Source: Caballeronia calidae (GTDB taxonomy: Bacteria; Pseudomonadota; Gammaproteobacteria; Burkholderiales; Burkholderiaceae). Taken from it: DNA of 64,000 nt. Made by a program: the position numbers and the translations under genes. Below are positions 8,257 through 17,412 of this stretch, piece after piece. The notes under the pieces were generated by a model that did not search any database, was not told the DNA's origin, and saw nothing but the letters and a program-made list of their open reading frames with translations. Within the stretch, counting starts at the first letter, position 1. Each line of letters starts with the position of its first letter. Where the stretch lies: positions 1 through 64,000 of the forward strand of contig NZ_FCOX02000028.1 of the NCBI RefSeq assembly GCF_900044055.2, written 5' to 3'.

Positions 8257-9822
8257 TTGAGACCCAAGACCGCCATTCCCTCGACCGTCGACGGCACGCC
8301 CGCGCCCGACCTCGAACGCTTCCGCCTGCGCCGCTTCCTCGAATCGCTCGACGAGACCGAGCTCGAACGCCATGACGCGCCCGTCGATCTCGCCGACGTC
8401 GCCGGCATCATGGAGGGCAATCCGCGCGCCGTATGGTTCAGCCGGCCGTCCGGCGGCGCGGTATCGCTCGCGGGCAGCGTCGCCGCAAGCCGCTCGCGTC
8501 TCGCGAAAGCGTTCGACACGACGCCGCAGCGCCTGCTCGACACCGTGCGCGAACGTCTGCGCGTAAAGGGCAAGCTCATCGAAGTGAGCCGCGAGGAAGC
8601 GCCCGTGCAGCAGGTCGTGCTGACCGGCGACGCATGCGACTTCACCGCCCTGCCCGTGCATCTCCAGCATGATCTGGACGGCGCGCCGTACGTCTCGGCG
8701 TCGATCGACTTCGCGGTCGATCCCGAAACGGGCTGGACCAACGTCGGCATTCGCCGGCTGATGCTGCGCGGACGCCGCACGGCCGGCATCGATCTGGTGG
8801 CGCCGTCGGACCTGCGGGCCATCGCGATCGGCCACGCGAAACGCGGCGAGCGCACGCCGATCGCGTTCGCCGTCGGCACGCATCCGGTCGATCACGTCGG
8901 CGCGACCATGCGGATTCCCGCCGACGAGCTCGAACTCGTGGCCGCGCTGCGCGGCGCGCCGATGGGCGTCGTCAAGTGCGTGACCAACGACCTGCTCGTG
9001 CCCGCCGACGCCGAGTTCATCCTCGAAGGCTATCTCGACGAGCGCGGCCATGCGGAGCCCGAAGGTCCGTACGGCGAGTTCCTCGGCTACTACGGCGGCG
9101 TGAAGACGAACCCGGTTTTTCATCTGACCGCGATCACGCACCGGCGCGACGCCGTCTTTCAGACGTGCACGATCGGCGGCCGCTCGATGGCGCGCACCGA
9201 TACGGCTCAGCTTGCCGCGCTGCGCACGGAAGTGACCGTATGGCGCGCGCTCGAAACGGCCGTGCGCGAAGTGAAGGCCGTCTATGCGAATCCGGCGACG
9301 GGCGGCATGTTCAACGTGCGCATCGCGATGCAGCAGCGCGTGCCGGGCGAGGCGCGCAACGCGATCGCGGCCGTGTTCGCGTCGCTTGCGAACGTGAAGC
9401 ATGTCTTTGTCGTCGATCCGGACATCGACGTGTTCTCCGATGAAGAGATGGACTGGGCGCTCGCCACGCGCTTCCAGGCCGATCGCGATCTGGTGCTGCA
9501 GGACAGCCTGCGCGCGATGCCGCTCGATCCATCCCTGCTCGGCGCGACGAAAACGGCGAAGGCCGGCTTCGATCTCACGTTGCCGCTGCTCGCGCCGGGC
9601 GCCGAGCGCGATCTGGAGCATCGCGTGCCGACGCCGCCGGCGTATCGCGGCACGCGCTTCGACTCGCTCGACGCCGCCCTCGACGACGGACCGAAACGCT
9701 TCTCCGAACTGATGGCCGCAACCGGCACGCGCGACGGCCGCGAAGTCGTGCGCTGGCTCGAAGACACGGCGCAACGGCGTGCGATCACGCGCGACGAAGA
9801 AGGCCGCTACGTCTTCGCGTGA
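8257..9822 (+). CDS. UbiD family (prenylated-FMN) decarboxylase
   Basis: This 521-residue protein belongs to the UbiD family, which decarboxylates (or carboxylates) aromatic and alpha,beta-unsaturated acids using prenylated FMN. The Arg-Glu-Glu triad can be placed: Arg166/167 in TNVGIRR, Glu253/257 in EFILEGYL and Glu269/274 in EPEGPYGE. The only plausible start is TTG at 8257, with AAGGA (8245-8249) 7 bp upstream; no in-frame ATG lies near the conserved N terminus. The flavin prenyltransferase UbiX that makes the cofactor is not in the window and must come from elsewhere. It ends the hydroxylase operon. Adjacent hydroxylation and decarboxylation genes point to breakdown of an (hetero)aromatic carboxylic acid. 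Confidence 0.9.
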   Translation: MRPKTAIPSTVDGTPAPDLERFRLRRFLESLDETELERHDAPVDLADVAGIMEGNPRAVWFSRPSGGAVSLAGSVAASRSRLAKAFDTTPQRLLDTVRERLRVKGKLIEVSREEAPVQQVVLTGDACDFTALPVHLQHDLDGAPYVSASIDFAVDPETGWTNVGIRRLMLRGRRTAGIDLVAPSDLRAIAIGHAKRGERTPIAFAVGTHPVDHVGATMRIPADELELVAALRGAPMGVVKCVTNDLLVPADAEFILEGYLDERGHAEPEGPYGEFLGYYGGVKTNPVFHLTAITHRRDAVFQTCTIGGRSMARTDTAQLAALRTEVTVWRALETAVREVKAVYANPATGGMFNVRIAMQQRVPGEARNAIAAVFASLANVKHVFVVDPDIDVFSDEEMDWALATRFQADRDLVLQDSLRAMPLDPSLLGATKTAKAGFDLTLPLLAPGAERDLEHRVPTPPAYRGTRFDSLDAALDDGPKRFSELMAATGTRDGREVVRWLEDTAQRRAITRDEEGRYVFA

Positions 9823-9830
9823 CGCCCCGG

Positions 9831-9869
9831 CGGCGGCTACACCTGCGTCCCGAGGTGCAGCAGCCGCCG
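9831..9869 (+). terminator. GC-rich hairpin after the UbiD gene
   Basis: Inverted repeat CGGCGGCT (9831-9838) / AGCCGCCG (9862-9869) with an inner CACCT/AGGTG pair and an 8-base loop. It starts 8 bp after the UbiD stop. There is no T-run, so it may be a weak terminator or an mRNA 3'-end stabiliser. Confidence 0.4.
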
Positions 9870-9926
9870 CGGCAGACGGGATAGAATCGGGCATCCCCAC
9901 GCCCGAATTACACACGGCTGTCGTTG

Positions 9927-10850
9927 ATGAATCTGTCCCTCAAACAACTCAAGGTTTTTCTCGGCGTCGCGAACGCGTCGAGCTTCACGAAGACCGCGCA
10001 GAGCATGCATCTCAGCCAGGCGGCGCTCTCCGCGATCATCCGGGAACTGGAAACGCAGCTCAATTGCCGGCTGCTCGAACGCACGACCCGCACGGTGTCG
10101 CTGACCGAAGCGGGCCGCCTCTTCTATCCCACGGCGATGGCCATCGTCGAGTCGCTCGAGAAGTCCGTCATCGAGCTCAACGAACTGGGACGCCAGAAGC
10201 AATCGTCGCTGCTGCTCGGCTGCACGCCGATGATCGCCGCGAGTCTCATGCCGTCGGTGCTCGCGCGCTTCTCGCAGATCCATCCCAACGCTCAGATCGA
10301 ACTCGTCGACCGCAATCCGACCGAGCTCGTGCAGATGGTCGAGGAAGGCCACCTCGATGCGGCGTTCGGCGTGTTCTTCTCGCAGCTTTCCGGCATCGAC
10401 CGCACGCCGATCTTTCCGACGCGGCTCGTCGCGGTGTCGCAAGCGCAGGCCGGCACGCCGCTGCGCGGGCCCGGCATTCGCTGGACCGCGCTCGAGGATC
10501 GGCCGCTCATCACGCTGCCGAAGGACAATCCCCTGCAGCGGCTGATCGAGGCCACGCTGTCGAAGGAGGAAGTGACGGTCAGCCGCCGCATCGTCGTGGG
10601 CCATCTTCAGACGGCCATCGCGATGGCGCAGGAAGGGCTCGGCACGGCCGTCATGCCGTCGTTCAGCGAGCATATCTGCTACCGCTATCAGGTTCGCATC
10701 GATCCGCTGCGGCCCGAGGTGCCGCTATCGTTCTACCGCATCACGCGCACCGGGCGCGATACGCTCGCCACGCTCGATCAGTTCACGACGATGTTCGTCG
10801 AAGCCGCGAAGGAAGATCCGACCGGCCTGAACGACGCCGACGAAGACTGA
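9927..10850 (+). CDS. LysR family transcriptional regulator
   Basis: A 307-residue LysR-type regulator. The N-terminal winged helix-turn-helix (LKQLKVFLGVANASSFTKTA, then LSQAALSAIIRELE) covers about residues 1-60, followed by a periplasmic-binding-like effector domain. I chose ATG 9927 over the TTG 3 bp upstream. A TAGAAT element at 9882-9887 may be its -10 box. It lies directly after the UbiD operon on the same strand and is the natural candidate to control it, although LysR genes are more often divergent from their targets. The gene ends 3 bp before the convergent XdhC gene. Confidence 0.9.
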   Translation: MNLSLKQLKVFLGVANASSFTKTAQSMHLSQAALSAIIRELETQLNCRLLERTTRTVSLTEAGRLFYPTAMAIVESLEKSVIELNELGRQKQSSLLLGCTPMIAASLMPSVLARFSQIHPNAQIELVDRNPTELVQMVEEGHLDAAFGVFFSQLSGIDRTPIFPTRLVAVSQAQAGTPLRGPGIRWTALEDRPLITLPKDNPLQRLIEATLSKEEVTVSRRIVVGHLQTAIAMAQEGLGTAVMPSFSEHICYRYQVRIDPLRPEVPLSFYRITRTGRDTLATLDQFTTMFVEAAKEDPTGLNDADED

Positions 10851-10853
10851 GCC

Positions 10854-11876
10854 TCACGCGAAACACAGCGAACCGGCCGACGCCGCGATTTCGCGTGCGG
10901 CCTTCGCGCCTTCCACCTGCAGGATCGTCGGCAGCGACACGCCGTTCTTCGCGGCCGTGAGCTGGGCGAGAATCGAGATCGCGATCTCGGGCGGCGTGCG
11001 GCTGCCGATATAGATGCCGGCCGGGCCATGCAGACGCGCCAGCTCGGCATCGGAGAGATCGAACGCTTTCAGACGCTCGCGCCGCGCCGCGTTGTTGCGC
11101 CGCGAGCCGAGCGCGCCCACGTAGAACGCAGGCGTCCTGAGCGCTTCCATCAGCGCGAGATCGTCGAGCTTCGGGTCGTGCGTGAGCGCGATCACGGCGC
11201 TGCGCTCGTCGAGACGCATGTCGAGCACCGTGTCATCGGGCATCGTGCGCACGAGCGTCGTGCCCGGCACATCCCACACGTCCGTATATTCCGTGCGCGG
11301 ATCGCAGACGGTCACGTGATAATCGAGGCCCGTCGCAATCTGACAGAGATAGCGCGAAAGCTGGCCTGCGCCGATCACGAGCAGCCGGTAACGCGGCCCG
11401 TGAATCGTGACGAAGCGCTGTCCGTCGAAGAAGACACCTTCGGTCGAGCGCGCCGGCGACAGCCTCGCCGTGCCGCTTGCCATGTCGAGCGTGCGCGCGA
11501 CCAGTTCGCCTGCCTCGACATGGCAGCGCAACGCCGCGAGGCCGCTCGCGTCGTCGAGCGGTTCGAGCACGAGTTCGATGGTGCCGCCGCACGGCAAGCC
11601 GAAGCGATGCGCTTCGTCCGCGCTGATGCCGTAACGCACGGCCTGCGGCCGGTGTGCCTCGATGCCGCTGCGGCGCACGCGCTCGATCAGATCATCCTCG
11701 ATGCAGCCGCCCGATACCGAACCGGCCACGACGCCGTCATCGCGCACCGCGAGCATCGAGCCTTCCGGGCGCGGCGACGAGCCCCACGTCTTCACCACGG
11801 TGACGAGAAGCACGCGATGCCCCTCGCCGATCCACCGTTCGCCGGCTCTGAGCACTTCGAGATTGACGCTGTCCAA
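10854..11876 (-). CDS. XdhC family molybdenum-cofactor sulfuration/insertion protein
   Basis: A 340-residue XdhC protein. The N-terminal XdhC/CoxI domain has KTWGSSPRPEGSML and SGSVSGGCIEDDL motifs; the C-terminal Rossmann half has LLVIGAGQLSRYL and ALGSRRN. XdhC binds molybdenum cofactor, promotes its sulfuration and loads it into xanthine-dehydrogenase-type enzymes. A TTG start at 11876 is preferred: GGAG lies 6 bp upstream, and the protein then begins with the usual DSVNLEVL segment. The frame is open to an ATG at 11939, but that codon has no ribosome binding site. Convergent with the LysR gene and close to the molybdenum hydroxylase genes, it is most likely that enzyme's chaperone. Confidence 0.9.
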   Translation of the reverse strand: MDSVNLEVLRAGERWIGEGHRVLLVTVVKTWGSSPRPEGSMLAVRDDGVVAGSVSGGCIEDDLIERVRRSGIEAHRPQAVRYGISADEAHRFGLPCGGTIELVLEPLDDASGLAALRCHVEAGELVARTLDMASGTARLSPARSTEGVFFDGQRFVTIHGPRYRLLVIGAGQLSRYLCQIATGLDYHVTVCDPRTEYTDVWDVPGTTLVRTMPDDTVLDMRLDERSAVIALTHDPKLDDLALMEALRTPAFYVGALGSRRNNAARRERLKAFDLSDAELARLHGPAGIYIGSRTPPEIAISILAQLTAAKNGVSLPTILQVEGAKAAREIAASAGSLCFA

Positions 11877-12069
11877 TTTCAACTCCGGTCGTTCGCGCGA
11901 GCGCTTTGCCGCCTGCATCGAGAACGCGACGAAGGTCATGCGAGCGGGACGTGTGAGCGCGCGAAACGAATACAGCCCACGCCCGTTTCGCTGAAAGTGT
12001 AAGCGGGCGTCTTCGTGGAGTGAATCAGCGATTTTTTATCGATTCATCGGCGGCGTCGATGAATTCGCG

Positions 12070-12912
12070 CTACTCCAGGCGACGCCGCGTCGAGATGGCC
12101 GACGCCGTCGAGATGACCAGATCGGCGAAGCGCCGCTCGTCACGGTCGGCGTGCCATCGCGATCTCGCCACCGCGATATTCACCGCGCCGATTCCTCGCC
12201 CGTGCGCATTGGTGATCGCCGCCGCCGTCGAAATATCGCTGACGAAGTACTCGTCTTCCGTATGGGCGTACCCCTGCCTGCGGATTTGCGCGATGCGGTC
12301 CTTGATCTTGCGTGGCTGGTACACGGTCGACGACGTATACGGCACGAGATTCGTGCGCAACAGGATGTCGTCGATTTCGCCGTCGGGCAGCGTCGCCAGG
12401 ATGGCGAGTCCCGGCGCAGTGCAGTATGCGGGCAGACGCGAACCCGTGATCACGTGGGCGTTGAACACGTTGCGGCTCACGATCCGCAGCACGAACACGA
12501 TGTCCGTATCGTCGAGCACGGTGAGATTGGTGGCTTCCTCCGTCTCCGAGCCGAGTTGCTGGAGATAAGGCGTCGCACGACTCACGAGTTCGTTCGATGT
12601 CAGATAGTGGTACGTGAAGTCCAGCAGCCTGGGCGACAGTTCGTACTTGCGACTGTCGGCATCCTTGAACAGATAGCCGAGCGCCGCGAGCGTGAACGTG
12701 AAGCGCTGCGTCGCGCTCATGTCGAAACCGGTGAGCGACGAAATCTCCGACAGCGACAACTGGCGCTTGCTGCCGTCGAAGGCGGTGAGCACTTTCATCG
12801 CTTTTTCGACGGACTGCACGTACAGCGAAGAGGCGCTCGGGTCCGCCGCCTCGGCCTGCGGCTTCGTCGCTGGGCTCTTGCGCTTGCGCGGAACTTTGGG
12901 CGCTTCGATCAT
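12070..12912 (-). CDS. IclR family transcriptional regulator
   Basis: A 280-residue IclR regulator: basic, Lys/Arg-rich N terminus, winged helix-turn-helix at about residues 30-90 (SLSEISSLTGFDMSATQRF), then the GAF-like effector domain. It is the last gene of the minus-strand unit 19290-12070 and is 67 bp after the ligase gene. A GTG codon directly precedes the ATG and could also be used. Shared sequence elements in front of this gene and in front of the first gene of the unit suggest that it controls both (inference). Confidence 0.9.
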   Translation of the reverse strand: MIEAPKVPRKRKSPATKPQAEAADPSASSLYVQSVEKAMKVLTAFDGSKRQLSLSEISSLTGFDMSATQRFTFTLAALGYLFKDADSRKYELSPRLLDFTYHYLTSNELVSRATPYLQQLGSETEEATNLTVLDDTDIVFVLRIVSRNVFNAHVITGSRLPAYCTAPGLAILATLPDGEIDDILLRTNLVPYTSSTVYQPRKIKDRIAQIRRQGYAHTEDEYFVSDISTAAAITNAHGRGIGAVNIAVARSRWHADRDERRFADLVISTASAISTRRRLE

Positions 12913-12931
12913 CACGTGTTCATCTATTCGA

Positions 12932-12980
12932 TTGTTGGTGAATTATCGCATAGCCCTAATTCGCTATCGACATGCGATAT
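12932..12980. promoter_or_regulatory. Candidate IclR operator region upstream of the iclR gene
   Basis: This 64-bp gap holds TTGTTGGTGAATT (12932-12944), TTATCGCAT (12943-12951) and an inverted copy ATGCGATAT (12972-12980). The last overlaps a palindrome TATCG-N5-CGATA (12965-12979). Close copies of the first two elements stand before the crotonase gene at 19294-19323. Function is inferred only from this repetition. Confidence 0.4.
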
Positions 12981-14521
12981 TACGCCCGTGTCTTGCCCAT
13001 GCGATCCCACGCGTCGTCCACGCTGCGCGGCAACAGATGCTTCTTGATACGCTCGCTCGCCGTCAATTCGAAGCTTTCCACCACACGGTAATAGCGCGGC
13101 AACTGAAAACTGGCGAGCCGCTCGCGCGCCCACGCGTGCATGGTTTCCCAGTCGACGGGTTCTTCCTTGAACTGCACGTTGAGCAGAATATCCTGCTCGC
13201 CGATCGCCGATGCCACGCCGATCGCGGCGCTGGCGCGAATGGCGGGATGCGTCGCGAAAATGCGCTCGATCTCCCACGCCGATACGTTCTCGCCGCGCAC
13301 CCGCATGCTGTCCGTCTGCCGGCCGATGAAGAAGAAGTCGCCGTCGGCATCGCGCCGCGCGCGGTCGCCCGTGTGCAGCCTGCCGTTGCGCAAGGCGGCT
13401 TTGGTCGCGTCGGGATTCTTGAGGTACGTCGGCAGGAATGTGCCATCCACCTTGCTCGACAAGACGATCTCGCCCGCTTCGCCGTCCGTCACGGGCTGGC
13501 CATCGTCGCCGAGCAGCTCGATATCGATCCACGGCAGCGCGCGGCCGATCGACCCCGGCTTGCCGGTCGCGTTCGCAGTCGCGAAGCTCGAACATTCGGT
13601 CATGCCATAGCACTCCCGCAGGCGCACGTTGAGCCGCTCCTGCACCGGCACCCACGCGGAGGCGCTCACGCCCGCGCCCCATGCGACGCGCAGCGTGTGC
13701 GTCTCCGGCTGTGCGTCCGGCGGCAACTGCATGAGGATATCGAGCACGCCGCCGAGATAATGCAGCTGTGTAGCGCCGGCGCGCTGAACCTGCGGCCAGA
13801 ACTGCGAGGCCGAGAAGCGCGGCACCGCGTGCAAGGTCACGGCTTCGAGGAACGGCAGCAGCAGCATCTGGGCACCGCCGATATGACACAGCGGCTCCCA
13901 CAGGAACAGGCGGTCGCCTTCGCGCACATCGGCGACGCGCAACGCCGCCTCGCCCGCGATGCGCATCATCCGGTGCGTGAAGACGACGCCCTTCGGCGCG
14001 CCCGTCGTGCCCGACGTGTAGATGATGCACAGCGGATCGTGCACGCCGATATCCGGGCTCGCGAATGCGGCATTCGCTTCCTGTGCATCGAACGCGGGAA
14101 TGCGCACACGCCGCGTGGAACCGCAGTCGATCGTCGCGGTCACGGCATCGAATTCGTCCTCGATGATGAGCAGCTTCGGCTCCGCGTGCTGCAGCAGATA
14201 CTCGAGGCCCGCGCCGCGCAGCTTCGTGTTCACCGGCACCCAGACGAGTCCGCTCAGCATGAGCGCGTAGATCAGATGGACGTGCTCCGCGCTGTTGCCG
14301 AGCATGACCGCGACGCGGTCGCCCGGCACGAGTCCTTCCCGCGCGAACCAGCGCTGCAACTGCGCGACATGCCGCGCGATGTCATGGCAGGTGATCGCCC
14401 GATCGTCGAAGTGCGCGACGGTGCGCGCCGGCTCACGGCGCAATCCCGCCGCGAGCAGTGGCACGCAGTCGAGTTCGTCGTCGGCGTGGCGGTGAGCGAA
14501 GTATTCCGAATAGCGATGCAT
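12980..14521 (-). CDS. AMP-dependent acyl-CoA synthetase/ligase
   Basis: A 513-residue member of the ANL adenylating family. The AMP-binding P-loop IIYTSGTTGAPKGV is at about residues 166-179, YGMTEC follows near 285, HTGDRA near 380, and the C-terminal catalytic lysine is probably in ERIKKHLLPR. Length and layout match carnitine/crotonobetaine CoA ligase-like proteins, but the substrate is unknown. It would activate a carboxylic acid brought in by the adjoining ABC importer, with the crotonase at 18529-19290 acting next. It starts 27 bp after the permease stop. Confidence 0.88.
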   Translation of the reverse strand: MHRYSEYFAHRHADDELDCVPLLAAGLRREPARTVAHFDDRAITCHDIARHVAQLQRWFAREGLVPGDRVAVMLGNSAEHVHLIYALMLSGLVWVPVNTKLRGAGLEYLLQHAEPKLLIIEDEFDAVTATIDCGSTRRVRIPAFDAQEANAAFASPDIGVHDPLCIIYTSGTTGAPKGVVFTHRMMRIAGEAALRVADVREGDRLFLWEPLCHIGGAQMLLLPFLEAVTLHAVPRFSASQFWPQVQRAGATQLHYLGGVLDILMQLPPDAQPETHTLRVAWGAGVSASAWVPVQERLNVRLRECYGMTECSSFATANATGKPGSIGRALPWIDIELLGDDGQPVTDGEAGEIVLSSKVDGTFLPTYLKNPDATKAALRNGRLHTGDRARRDADGDFFFIGRQTDSMRVRGENVSAWEIERIFATHPAIRASAAIGVASAIGEQDILLNVQFKEEPVDWETMHAWARERLASFQLPRYYRVVESFELTASERIKKHLLPRSVDDAWDRMGKTRA

Positions 14522-14548
14522 ATCTATACCGATTGAAAAACCCGCGAT

Positions 14549-16330
14549 TCAGCGCGCGCGGCGCTTGAGCCAGGACGAAACCGCCACGACGAGCGCGATG
14601 AGAATGACCAGCGTGGTCGATACAGCCGCGAGCGTCGGCGTGACCGCGAGCTGGATGTCGTCCCACATCTGCTTCGGCAGCGTCGAGTTGATGCCGCCGC
14701 TCACGAAGATCGCGATCGTCAGATCGTCGAAGGAAACGAGGAAAGCGAACAGGAACGCGGCGGTCACGCTCGCCATGAGCAGCGGCAGCACGATCGACGT
14801 GATGCGTCGCAGCGGCGAGGCGCCCATCACGCGCGCTGCGTCGTCCAGACGCCAGTCGAAGCGCTGGAAGCCCGCCGCGAGCGTGACCACCACATAGGGA
14901 ATCGCGAGCACCGTATGCCCGACCACGAGGCCGAGATTGGTGCCCGTGAGTCCGAGGCGGCCGAACAGATACAGGAGACCGACCGCGACGACGATGCGTG
15001 GCACGATCAGCGGCGCGACCAGCAGCGCGAACACCGGCTTGCTCGCACGGCGCGGCATGCGCGTCATCGCGAGCGTCGCGCCGAAGCCGAGCAGCAGCGA
15101 CAGCAGCGCGGTGCCGAGACCCACTTCGAACGACCGGATGATCGCGCTGTGCCACACGGGCGAATCCATGAAGGTGCCGAACCAGCGCGTGCTGAAGAGC
15201 TTCGGCGGGAACGCGATGTAGTCGCTCGTCGTGAACGCATACGGAATCACCGACAGCACCGGCACCACGAGCATCACCATGATGACGCACGTATAGAGTC
15301 CGAGCGGGCTCGCGGCGCGCGCGGCCGTGTCCGCATGCACGTTGCGGCGCATCATGAACGGGGCGAAGACGCGACCCGCCGTCATCAGCAGCGCGAGCTT
15401 GAACCCCTGCGCACGCGAGCCGCGCGAACGCTCCGTCACCTCGCCCGTCAGCGACGTCAGGCCGACCATGCGGTCATAGACGAAAAAGATGACGATCGAG
15501 CAGATCAGAAGCACGGTCGAAAGCGCGCCGGCGAAGCGCATGTCGAAGAGTTCGAGGACGGACGAAATCACGAGCTGCGCGATCATCGTTTCCTTCGGCG
15601 AGCCGAGCAGCGCCGGCACGATAAAGAAGCCGAGGCTCGAGATGAACACGAGCAGCCCCGCCGCCGCCACGCCCGGCGAAGAGAGCGGCAGGAACACCGT
15701 GAAGAAGCTCGTGCTGCGCTCCGCGCCGAGCGTCTCCGCCGCCTGCGCGAGCCGGTCGTCGATGCCGCGCATCACGGGCAGCATCGTCATGACGGCGAGC
15801 GGCAGCATCGAATGCACCATGCCGATGAGCACGCCGGTCAGCGACGGTATCGTGCCGCTCGTCTCGCGCACGAGGCCGAGCGAGAGCGCGATCGTGGAAA
15901 GCACGCCGGTCTTCGAAAGCAGCAGCATCCACGCGTAGGTCTTGACGAGATAGCTGGTCCAGAACGGCAGCATGATCCACAGCAGCCAGCGTTCGCGCAC
16001 GCGCTCCGACAGCCGGCTCAGCATGTACGCGACCGGATAGCCGAGCAGGATGGACAGCGCCGCCGTCAGGAACGATATGGCGAAGGTGATCCACAGCACC
16101 TTCGCGTACACGGGCGTGCGCGCGATGCGTTCGAACTGTGCGAAGCCGATCTGGCCGTCGGCGCCGACGAGACCGCCTTGCAGGATCTCGCCGACCGGCA
16201 CGATGAAAAACACCAGCAGGAACAGCAGCGTGGGCACGATCGGCAGAAAGCGCATGCAGCGCGCGAGCACGACGGACCGGCCGCGCCGCGAGGCTTCGTT
16301 TTCGCGGTGCGCATGAAGAGCGATGGTCAT
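14549..16330 (-). CDS. ABC transporter permease, fused PotB-PotC type
   Basis: This 593-residue membrane protein joins the two permeases of a spermidine/putrescine-type importer in one chain. The first half (about 25-290) carries an EAA-like loop with AAETLGAERSTSFFTVFLP; the second half (about 345-590) carries DDAARVMGASPLRRITSIVLP. Each half has about six membrane segments, and a basic linker of roughly 40 residues connects them. Normal PotB and PotC are near 280 residues each. It lies between the ATPase gene (9 bp upstream) and the ligase gene. Confidence 0.9.
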   Translation of the reverse strand: MTIALHAHRENEASRRGRSVVLARCMRFLPIVPTLLFLLVFFIVPVGEILQGGLVGADGQIGFAQFERIARTPVYAKVLWITFAISFLTAALSILLGYPVAYMLSRLSERVRERWLLWIMLPFWTSYLVKTYAWMLLLSKTGVLSTIALSLGLVRETSGTIPSLTGVLIGMVHSMLPLAVMTMLPVMRGIDDRLAQAAETLGAERSTSFFTVFLPLSSPGVAAAGLLVFISSLGFFIVPALLGSPKETMIAQLVISSVLELFDMRFAGALSTVLLICSIVIFFVYDRMVGLTSLTGEVTERSRGSRAQGFKLALLMTAGRVFAPFMMRRNVHADTAARAASPLGLYTCVIMVMLVVPVLSVIPYAFTTSDYIAFPPKLFSTRWFGTFMDSPVWHSAIIRSFEVGLGTALLSLLLGFGATLAMTRMPRRASKPVFALLVAPLIVPRIVVAVGLLYLFGRLGLTGTNLGLVVGHTVLAIPYVVVTLAAGFQRFDWRLDDAARVMGASPLRRITSIVLPLLMASVTAAFLFAFLVSFDDLTIAIFVSGGINSTLPKQMWDDIQLAVTPTLAAVSTTLVILIALVVAVSSWLKRRAR

Positions 16331-16339
16331 GGCGGTTCC

Positions 16340-17401
16340 TCAGGCGTGCAGCAACGTCGTGCGATGCGGGTCCCACGTGAGACCCACCCTGTCGCCGACG
16401 CGCGGTGTCACGCTGCGTTCGCAGCGCACGGTCAGCTCGCTGCCGTCGCTCATCGAGAGCTGGACGCGCGTGTCGCTGCCGAAGAACACGACATCCGCGA
16501 TCGTGCCATCGACAAAGCCGCTCTGCGGTTCGACGAGGCGCGGCGCTTCGGGACGCAGAAGCAGCGTGTGACGCGTGGCGGGCGCGCCCGATGCGCCGGC
16601 CGGCAAAGGAATGCGGCCGCCCGCCGCGAGCAGGATCGGCTCGCCGGCGGCGCCGCGCGCAGCATCGAGTTCGCCTTCGAGCAGATTCGAATGGCCGATG
16701 AAACCGGCCGCGAAGCGCGTGGCCGGACGATCGTAGAGATCCGCGGGCGTGCCCACCTGCTCGATGCGCGCCTGGTTCATCAGGCAGATACGGTCGGAGA
16801 GCGTGAGCGCCTCGTCCTGATCGTGCGTCACATAGACGAAGGTCGCGCCGAGCTCCTTGTGCAGGCGTCGAATCTCGGACTGCATGTGTTCGCGCAGTTT
16901 CTTGTCGAGCGCGCCGAGCGGCTCGTCGAGAAGAATCACCGAAGGCCGGTACGCGAAGCAGCGCGCGAGCGCGATGCGCTGCTGCTGCCCGCCCGACAAC
17001 TCCTTGGGAAAGCGCTTCGCGTATTCGGTCATGCGCACCATCGCGAGGGCGTCGTCGACGGCGGCGCGCACTTCCTCGCGCGATTTGCGGCGCATGCGCA
17101 GGCCGTATGCGACGTTGTCCCACACGCTCATGTGCGGGAACAGCGCATAGCTCTGGAACACCATGCCGATGCCGCGCTTGCCCGGCTCGACATGCGTGAC
17201 GTCGCGCCCGTCGATCTCGATGCGCCCCGCGCTCGGCGCGACGAGGCCGGAGATCATCTGCAACAAGGTCGTCTTGCCCGAACCCGATGGACCGAGCAGC
17301 GTCAGGAATTCGCCCGCCTGCACGGCGAGGTCCGTCGGTTCCAGCGCGACCGAATCGCCATAGCGCTTCGCGATGCCGATTGCCTCGAGTTTCGAGCTCA
17401 T
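16340..17401 (-). CDS. ABC transporter ATP-binding protein, PotA type
   Basis: A 353-residue ATPase of the spermidine/putrescine/Fe3+ import class. Walker A GPSGSGKT is at 37-44, the Q-loop near 83, signature LSGGQQQR at 135-142, Walker B VILLDEP at 155-161 and the switch His at 193. A C-terminal TOBE domain (about 260-350) is present. AAAGGAG precedes the ATG at about 6 bp. It energises the fused permease; the binding protein gene is 11 bp upstream. Confidence 0.93.
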   Translation of the reverse strand: MSSKLEAIGIAKRYGDSVALEPTDLAVQAGEFLTLLGPSGSGKTTLLQMISGLVAPSAGRIEIDGRDVTHVEPGKRGIGMVFQSYALFPHMSVWDNVAYGLRMRRKSREEVRAAVDDALAMVRMTEYAKRFPKELSGGQQQRIALARCFAYRPSVILLDEPLGALDKKLREHMQSEIRRLHKELGATFVYVTHDQDEALTLSDRICLMNQARIEQVGTPADLYDRPATRFAAGFIGHSNLLEGELDAARGAAGEPILLAAGGRIPLPAGASGAPATRHTLLLRPEAPRLVEPQSGFVDGTIADVVFFGSDTRVQLSMSDGSELTVRCERSVTPRVGDRVGLTWDPHRTTLLHA

Positions 17402-17412
17402 CGTCCGCTCCT

